From the NCBI GenBank assembly GCA_012845835.1, contig JABAKD010000024.1, forward strand, positions 1,494,362 through 1,558,361: DNA of 64,000 nucleotides, written 5' to 3'. The notes under the pieces are model-generated. The model saw nothing but the letters and a program-made list of their open reading frames with translations. It did no database searches and was not told the DNA's origin. Shown here piece by piece: positions 13,101 to 22,700 of the stretch (the first letter of the stretch is position 1; each line of letters begins with the position of its first letter). A program made the translations under genes and the position numbers. Source of the DNA: Undaria pinnatifida. Its lineage: Eukaryota > Sar > Phaeophyceae > Laminariales > Alariaceae.

Positions 13101-16100
13101 TTTGATAATGCCAAGAGCTGATTGAGCGGAGCTACTTGCCTTGTACTGTGCTGTGTGGTTCTTGGCGGTGTCACGTTCTGATCGGCAGTATGGGTGTCAT
13201 TTGCATGGGGGGGGGGGGCATGGGGACCGAGAGAGATCAACTGAAGAAAAAGCACAAGATGAGTACACAGCACGTACATACCGGTACCTGGTACATGATA
13301 TCCGGTCCTTCGTTTCATACCTGGTACTGCTGTATGTGCGAAAGAAAGCACAGCGCGGAACGACGCAGCACCGCAGCGCAGGGCAAGGGGCGGCACAGCA
13401 CCGCACGGCACCGCACGGAGCTGCGCTGCGCTGCCGAGTTATATATAGCTGGGCTGAGCTGGGCGTGCACTGTGATTCAACAGCGTAGTACCTGGTATGT
13501 ACAAACCTGGCGTAGTAGTACCCGGTACGTGGATTGAATTTTGAAAAAAAAATCTGAGTTGTGTTGAGAAGGAGAGGAGAATAACGTAAAGGTAGTGTGG
13601 AAAGCGAAGAACTGGAGGCCGCTCACGAAATCGATATTTGTGAGTAGGTATTTAGGACTATCCACTAGACCACAGAGGCACTGTGACTTTGTGGTCTAGT
13701 GCGGAGAGACTGTCCGCTTCTGAGCCTGGTGTGCGTGGGTTCGAATCCCGGGGTGATCTGAAAAAAATGATATCAGTATATAGGACTATCCACTAGACCA
13801 CAGCGTCACTGTCACTTTGTGTGGTTCGCTTCTGAGCCTGGTGTGCGTGGGTTCGAGTCCCGCTATCATCGGAAAAACAAATAAATGATGCTAAAACTGA
13901 CAAAAAAGAATTGATGCTAACACAAAAGAAAACGGTGGGAACGGTCTGAGAAGCGCTGAGAAGAGCTTCTCAGGCATCCGAGCCGGCTCAGCCGTCCGGA
14001 GAGGAGAATGCCTTAAAGTTAGTATGGGAAGCGAAAACAATGGAGGCCGCTCAGGAAATCGATATTTGTAAGTAGTTCTATAAAAAGTTCCCCTTCGGGT
14101 TTGTGGTTTACACGAAATCCCAGGGGTGCTTACTCAATATAGGTAATATCAACGAATGTACGTCGGGCAGTTGCACAGTTGCACTCGGGTTATTGCGGGA
14201 CAATGGTACCCATGGGATAGTGGAAACATTCTTGGAAATGAATATTGCGGAGGGATCTGGATTAGATAATTATTGGATTTTGGTTCTGGAAGGTACTGGG
14301 GATTTTGGCTCGAGGACAGACGTGATGATGTGGTTGTCCGTCCCCACCCCATGGTCACTCCAATCTCGCCATCCTCTCCAACCTCTCCTCCTTATTCCCT
14401 CCGTGCTCATCTGGATACTTGATAATCAAGATAAAAATACACTTTCTCTTCTTTCCAAGACATACGTACTGCAAAGGGCAGCACTTCGTTTGGACATCAG
14501 CTCGGGGCTGTTCTTGCCACCCCGTCTTCTATTCAACTCTGTCGTTTGAACACTGTTCGCTCCTCGTACCAGGTACTCGTAAGCGATCGGCCTAGTAACC
14601 AAGCAAGTAGCACCGACCAGCCCAGACAAGTTTGTAGTTATTAGTACTACTCTACAAGGTAGGCTATCTAGGGTACTCGGGTATACCCGGGTATCACATC
14701 TAATTGTTATTGGCGATAGTCGGGTATGTACCCATGAACCCACAGAGTATGCCTGAATGCTATCAGGGATAGTAGGGTATGTACCCATGAACCCGCAGAG
14801 TATACCTGATTGTTATTGGTGATAGTCGAGTATGTACCCGTGAACCCGCATACCCGAATGTTATTGGCGATAGTCGGGTATGTAATCATGAGCCCGCAGA
14901 GTATACAATACCTGACTGTTATCGGGGATAGTCGGGTATGTATCCATGAACCCGCAGAGTATATCGTACCTGGTTGTTATTGGCGATGATCGAGTATGCA
15001 CCCATGAACCCGCAGAGTATACCTGATTGTTATTGGTGATAGTCGAGTATGTACCCATGAACCCGCATACCCGAATGTTATTGGCGATAGTCGGGTATGT
15101 AATCATGAACCCGCAGAGTATACCATACCTGACTGTTATCGGGGATAGTCGGGTATGTATCCATGAACCCGCAGAGTATATTGTACCTGATTGTTATTGG
15201 CGATGGTCGAGTATGCACCCATGAACCCGCAGAGTATACCTGATTGTTATTGGGGATAGTCGGGTATATGCCCTTGAACCCGCAGAGTACACCTGATCGT
15301 TATTGGGGATAGTCGAGTATGTACCCATGAACCTGCAAAGTATACCTGGTTGATATTGCCGATAGTCGGGTATGTACCCACGAATCCGCAGAGTATACCT
15401 AATTATTCTTGGGGATAGTCGGGTATGCACCCATGAACCCGCAGAGTATATGTCTATGTATAATTGTGTTTTTTTTTTGCTTTCGGGCACATCTCTTCGT
15501 GCTCGCACCTTTGTCCCAAACGTCGGGTGGGGTGGGCACAATTCGACCGTCGGGTTCACGTTGCCGGAGGTTTGGGCGCGATCCGGGCAGTGTGTCGCGT
15601 GGCGAGCCTTTTAAACTTTTTTGACCTTGGGCACACTTAAGGCAAATCCCCGGGTTTCCGCAACATCCCCGGGGATTGGGTTTCTGCATACCATATCCTC
15701 GTGTACGCACGTAAGATTTGGATGCAAACCGGGTTTTTGTGCTCGTAGAGGGTACACGCACATTTCCCTATTTTTGCACAGAGCACCACGCTACGATCCT
15801 GCCTACCAGCATCAGTCCAGCCCCCAAGCAGCAGCAGCCTGCAACTCTATGCGCGTGCGGCTGCTGTTGTTGTAGGTGATTACTTTGATCGGAGCCTGCG
15901 ATGCTCTACCCGCCTATACGTCACTACCTCTCGCTGCTGCTGCTTCTGTTGCTTCTGTCAAGTGACATGCCGGCGTAAGGTGTAAGGATCGTTTGAATAT
16001 CACGTTAGCACTCAAACGGTTCTTATATTTATGTTAATGTTGGTGTGTTTCTTATATGATACCGTACCATACCAAGAGAGCAAATCGCTACAACTCTGCC

Positions 16101-16741
16101 GCACAGCAGCAGCGGTAGGCAACGCCATTCATGTAAGATCGCAGATGACAAGACAGTAGACAACATGCGGAGAGCACAGCGCTAGCCTGCGATGCTCTAC
16201 CCGCCTATACGCCACTACCTCTCGCTGCTGCTACTGCTGCTTCTGCTGCTTCTGTCAAGTGACATGCCGGCGTAAAGTGTAAGGATCGTTTGAATATCAC
16301 ATCAGTATTTAAACGGTCCTTATATTTATGTTCATGTTGGTGTTCTTCTTATATGACACCGTACCATACCAAGAGAACACAACACTACATACAAACTCTA
16401 GCCCCGCAGCAGCAGCGGTAGGCAACACTATTTATGTAAGATCGCAGATGACAGACAGCAGACAACACGTGGAGAGCACAACGCTACAACCCTGCTGCAC
16501 AGCAGCAGCGGTAGGTGACACCATTTATGTGCGCTTGGCGTGTCCTCGCTATGCTGCGGCGAGTTGCTTGTGTCGGAGCCTGTCATAATTTGTCACCCCA
16601 CCCTACCGCACGTTTCTGCTGTGCTGCCGCACTGGGTGCGCGTGTCCATCGATGCGGGAACATGTAGGAACCTTTGTAATAGTAACAATTTAGATACCAA
16701 CCCATCCTTTTACATTTACGTCCACAGAGGCAGTTCTTCAA

Positions 16742-16773
<32 letters not shown>

Positions 16774-19700
16774 CGCGAAGATCGCAGATGGCAGACAACA
16801 GACAACATGCGGAGAGAAAAACGCTCAACAGGTAGGACCATGTGCGTGCATGTGCTGTATCCTCTCTTTACGGCGGCGAGATGCTTTTTTTTGTCATAGC
16901 ATAGACTATATCACGTGTTATTGTCCTCTTGCTCCTTCCTCCTCAATACGTGCCGCATCTCACGCCACACATGCCCCTTCTCGCTTGCTTGCGGTCGCTA
17001 ATAAGCTGGAGTTCGATTTGTGACGTACGCTCTCCTCGAAATCATACATATCATACGGTGTAAAAGTTTTGTGTGTGTTATCAAGTGGTGCTGTGTGTAT
17101 CTTCTCAAGAACAGATCGGCCGTGGGCACGTCTAGATCGAGTATACCCAAAAAGTGCTAAAAGTACTGCTATTGAGTACACCCAAGAAGTACTTTTTGTG
17201 CGGGTGAAATGCGAATTCATTATTTTTCCGGGCAGTTTCTTTTGTATATGTATTACAAACAAAAATGGTAATCGCGTCCGGTAGTGAAAACAATGTGTCC
17301 TTGCGCCACTCCCCTAGGCACTTACTTCCCGGAGGGGAACCTTGTACCTGATTGTTATTGGCGATAGTTGAGTACACACCCATTAACCCGCAGAGTGTAC
17401 CTGATTGTTATTGGGGACAGTCGGGTATGTGCCCATGAACCCGCAGAGTATACCTGTTTTATATTGTCGATAGTCGGGCGTGCACCCATGAACCCGCAGA
17501 GTATACGTGATTGTCATTGGCGATAGTCGAGTATGTACCCATGAACCCGCAGAGTACACCAAACACACGCTACTTAACACACCCTTGTACTTTGGATTTG
17601 TGATATCAGTCTCTTATACACAGGGGGGGTATCCCTATTGTGCCGGCTGAAAAGGTTCATGACCCGCCGGGTCAGGAGGTTGCCAAAACTCGCAGGTCGC
17701 GGGTCGAAACGGATCGGGTCAGGAGATAGTTCGGACTCTCACGGGTCGGAACGGGTCGGGCCAGGAGGTTTTCAAATATCACGGGTCGGTTCGGGTCACC
17801 CTGACCGGACTCGACCCGCGGGCGGTGACCCGACTCGTGAAAAGCCCTGATATTGCTGGTACAGCAGTGCCATTGAGCTCGCTTGGCACGACCGGAATCC
17901 GCTATATACCACTAATAATCTGATATGATACCAGTATCGGTACTATAACCAATAGAGCCAGTATCTGGCATGCTGCCGGTGTGTCGTCTGGGGTATTCCT
18001 AGTCGTAGTTTATCACTATACTGTAATAAAAATAAAAATATGTATTTCATGGCGATACAACAATCAAGTCAAAAACGGGTAATTTTATCGCCATACTAAC
18101 TTCAAGCCAAAATGGTGTATTTTATCGCAATGCCAAATCAAGGAAAAAACGGTATGTTATCGCAATACTACGACCAAGTAAAAAGAGGTGTTATATCGCT
18201 TTACTACAATCAAGCTAAAATAATTGACGCCGGCGTACCGTCGAAAAAGCTGTAGATGTGCTTGCGTGGGCGGTTTCGCTGCACGATGATTGGTTGAGAG
18301 GACTGCGCTACCAACCAATCAAACGCTTGAGTTCTAAGATATAGCTTTAGTTGGTACCCTAGCCGTCTGAAAAAAACATGATGCAGTTGCAAAAGAAAAG
18401 AAAGACAACGTAGATGAAACCTAAAGCTTAACCTCTGCAAAACCCCAACACCCGGCCCTGCACTAATTCCAAGCAATTTGTCACCCGGGTTTCCAGTTGT
18501 AAAAGCGTTAACTTTGACGTACCTTCGAAAAGACCGTAGATGTACTTGTGAGGGCGGTTTCTCTGCACGATGATTGGCTGAGGGGTGCGCCACAAAGGAT
18601 ACTCCTCCGGCGTGGTAACCATCTCCACCAGCTGCCGCAGGAATGACATGGCGTCGTCGAACAAATGTTAAGTTGAAGTTGATGTTCGAGCCGAGATTGA
18701 TGTTCATGACGTTGTACATGAAATTGCACGCAACAAACGAAGGGTTGGGAGCGCGAAAAAGACGTCAGGGCGTCAAGGCAAGCAAGGTGAACAAAGGTTG
18801 ACATCTACAGAGTAGATCGTATCATACCGGGCGGAACATGCCTGTAATGTACGGAGGTCGCCCCCCGCTGAGGCCACCAGAGTTATTTTCTTTAGCCGTA
18901 GAGGTCTTACGGAAAAGCCGTGCGCACGGATGTCTTTCCTCCCCCGACCCTCCGGTGGTCGCTTTCATTTTCATCACGCAAGTTCACAAGATTCAGGATT
19001 CCCAATCCTTGTCGATTTCCGTCCAATTTTGCGAACTCGCGCTTTCGTGCTTTCAGCGACACGAGAAACAAGGCAGAGGAAACATCTTTTTCAGATTTAG
19101 GAACAAGCCGGGATCGAACTCTGTTGAGCTATGGTCAAACATGAGTTTTGATCAACACTTCGATCTCACAGCTGAAGTGTAAATTTCAACTTTTTAAAAT
19201 TATCCCGGGATACTTCGGGTCCTTCTTTGGTGCCGGTGTTGTCATCTGGCAAAGCGCCGCACAAGTGAGCGACCACGGTTGAACTGCCATAGCCGCATAT
19301 CGATAAACCACAGAGAGAGGGAGGCCTACGAGGGCTTGCGTGCGAGTACGTAGTGTAACATAGGTTATCACCATGTTCTGTATTATGTACCGTCTTCTGT
19401 TATGTTTTTGAGCCATCCCGTCTGCCACAGCAGTGTCACAAGGGGACCTGCATTTTGACACGGCGATTTTGCGATTTGCTTCGTACGACTATAGACTACG
19501 CTACGGACCAGGTGGAGTTAAGAAAACTACGCACACTCTTCGCAATATACTCGAAAGCGAAGGAGGAATAAAAAACTCATGTGTAGGTCACGATTCAAGT
19601 GCTCAATTCTCATTCTATATTCTGCTATGATAATTCCAAAATATACAAATTAGAAAAGTGTGCCAAGATGACACCGGGGTGCGAGTCTAGAAACAAACGT

Positions 19701-22700
19701 AACGTAGGGTGGTTTGAATTTCCCATACGGCAATGTGGTGTGTTGGATCAGTACGTAGCTTCAGTTTAATTATAAGAATTCGAGAATCCTGACTTCATCG
19801 TGCTTGCTGGAATACGCGCGATCGAAGTAACCACACAGCACACGCAGGTTGCAAAGATGAGTTTTGATCAAAACTTCGATCCTCACAGCTGAAGCGCAGT
19901 TTTCAATTGTTCAAAAAAAAATGTACATGTGCAGGTGCATGGTACAGCGTCGTTTGACCACAGAGCTCGTCTCTCTACAGGAGGCATCGGCACGGACACT
20001 GGTTGCGCTGGATGTTGATGGCTGGAAATAATCAGTTTGGCGTAAAGAACACACAGCAGGGCTGCCTGTATACCAAGAACAACAAAATAGTATACAAGTT
20101 GATGCTAGCTCCATGATATAACGCAACAGGGGGGGGAGACAAATGCAACAGTGCAATATTACAAATTATTTATTTTATTTTATTTATCCTCCGGCGGATG
20201 GGGAAAAAAAAACTCAAGCTCACCGCACTTACATGTATTTCATACACGTCGTGTGTCGAATTAACTAAAAAAAATTGCATTCGCAACCCCGCGCTAGCTG
20301 GCGTGTCCTTCGGTTCGCACTATAGCGATAGCGTGAGCTGTCCCTATCGGTGGTCCCCGTTACTACGACAGCGCAAGCCGTAGTGGTATACGGAATTTTG
20401 GTATTCGTACGTCTAGTCTACATCCGATCGTGATTTGAGGTGAGGCGCTATTTATAGTACGACGATATCTATATTTTGCATGTTTTGTTGTTGGCTGCGG
20501 CAGTCTACTCTCCATACCAGAGACGAGTTTACAGCAACCTCACAAGCTACAACTGTAAGCGCGTAAGGTGCGGTTTTACTATCATGGATGTGCGTTACCG
20601 GGCCCGGTTCGCGGAACATTCGCGAACCCACACGAGGTTCTCGGAAGACACCGCAGTTCTTGAAGGTTCGACAACAGCAGTCCTTACACGGGAACCCCCA
20701 AACCTGTGTTGGGAACCTCCCCATTTTACGTATCACCACAAGGGGTTGACAGCAATACGTCCCCTTCCACAACTTCTTGCGGAATACAAGCGATTCTTGA
20801 GTTGCAATTACAGTAGGTGGTCCGATATAGTGCGGGTATGTGTCACGAAATTTACCCGCACTATACCGGGCACCCGCACTATATAAATACCGGCCACTAT
20901 AAAGGGGTCTATATTGTGCCAAACGATTTCACCCGCACAATATCGGACACCCGCACTATATGACCCGCACTATATAGGGCCACCTACTGTATCACAACTG
21001 GTCATTTTGGGGTAGTACCGGTAGGTTCGGGCTCAGACCTGGGGTAACACGCATCCCCTGATTAATTTCCCGTCTATCAAGAGCGCGCAGCAGGACAGGA
21101 GTCATCCCACGATAGGCGTGCAGCAGATTCTAAGAAGTTTCTGAGACCTCCCGACAAGAGGATCCCAATATCTCAACCGAAACATGACTTCGAAGGCATT
21201 CGTTCGAGCAACCCGACCAACAATTTCATGCGCTCGTAGTCCTAAAACAAGGATACCGGTAAAATGATCGTACTGACCGATAGTTCCACGCTTGAGGAGC
21301 TCAACCGCACTCTAGAGGTCACAAAACACCATGTGGCCCAAAAACTGCAACCCCTACCGCACTATAGAGGGATGACTCACAGGCGTTACCGCGCTGGAGG
21401 GTGCCTTACCGCTTTTTCGACAACATGGTTGACATACTCTTTAAATTTTATACACCCTAACCCTAACCCAATGAAACCGCGACCAACCAACCAATGTACG
21501 GTGAAACCCCCTTCATCTCGTACACAGCGTGCGTCAACCATGTTGTCGAAAAAGTGGTAAACTCTTGACGCCCTTATAACTGGACACTCTTTCAGAGGAC
21601 ATTACTTGGAATTAGAATAGGGAGGGGTTTTAGGGCTCTAAAAGGATTAAGGCTGAGCGCCTGTCGTTGGTCTCCTTGCGTTGACGCATTCTACTATTAT
21701 TTGTGCAAACTGTGCATCAACAGCCATATCGTAGGTTTTATTCACAGGTTTGATTCATGAACACCAACCATATCATATCATAAAATGAAATATAGATGTA
21801 CCACACGCAGAGTGCAAAGTTGAGTTTCAACCATTCAATCGGTCGTACTCGCACCTAACGTTTTTGTTTTTTTTCTAAAAAAAAAAACGAGTAAACGAGT
21901 AAGGCCATTCCTTATACAGTCGGGTTTGACAGTCGAAAACGGCCGTTTTCGACTGAAGCCCAAATCGGGCTTTCTTCCACAGTCGAAAAAGGGCTTTTTC
22001 GACTCAAGTTTTTCCGACTGAGTTTCCCACTGGGAGATCCAGTCGAAAAACTTGACTTTTTCGACTAGATCTGTCAGTCGAAAAACTCAGTCGAAAAACT
22101 CAGTCGAAAAAGTTTACACCTATTTCTTGAACCCCATCGCATCGCTCATCCCACCACAAAGCACACACCCACACGCCCACACACCCATACCAGGTACCAC
22201 ACAGCAGTATCATACAACAGCGCCGACGCTGCCTTGGCTATCACTGCTGTTGCTTCTCGCCGCAAGTCAGCGTGGCGCACTCCTAGCTCCACTCGCCAGC
22301 AGCGTGTATCACACGACAGCAATAGCGCCCGTTATCGATGTCGTTTTGCCTATAAGGAAAGCTACGCCTGCTGTTGCTGTCGGCTCTCGGCTGAGTGCAG
22401 CGCCACGAACGTAGCTTTGGTTGCCTTCGACTGAGCCAAACGCCACCAACCCGCTTGGACGAAGGTTCCTCGCGCGTGAAGCACGCGTTGCTCGCGAAGA
22501 ATGCGCGAAGCACAGAGCTGCCAACCGATTTTCGATTGCCATACAGCAGTACTTCCTCACACCAACCGCCTCTCGGAAGAGCACCAAAACTATAAAATCG
22601 ACTCGACTAACGATAAGAAGGAGGATCACAAGAATTCAGTCAAAAAAAAGTCCAGACGAAAAGGGCCGTTTTCGACTGGCGGGATCCGACTGCATAAGAA

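Noticed and set aside
14103-14549. 148-codon plus-strand frame
   Set aside because: No recognisable domain, antisense to the TPS intron, and no splice or composition support.
14690-15460. CRISPR-like regular repeats
   Set aside because: Units touch each other without unique spacers, and the DNA is clearly eukaryotic.
21451-21468. Telomere-like CCCTAACCCTAA
   Set aside because: Only about two and a half units, internal; chance or a short interstitial trace.
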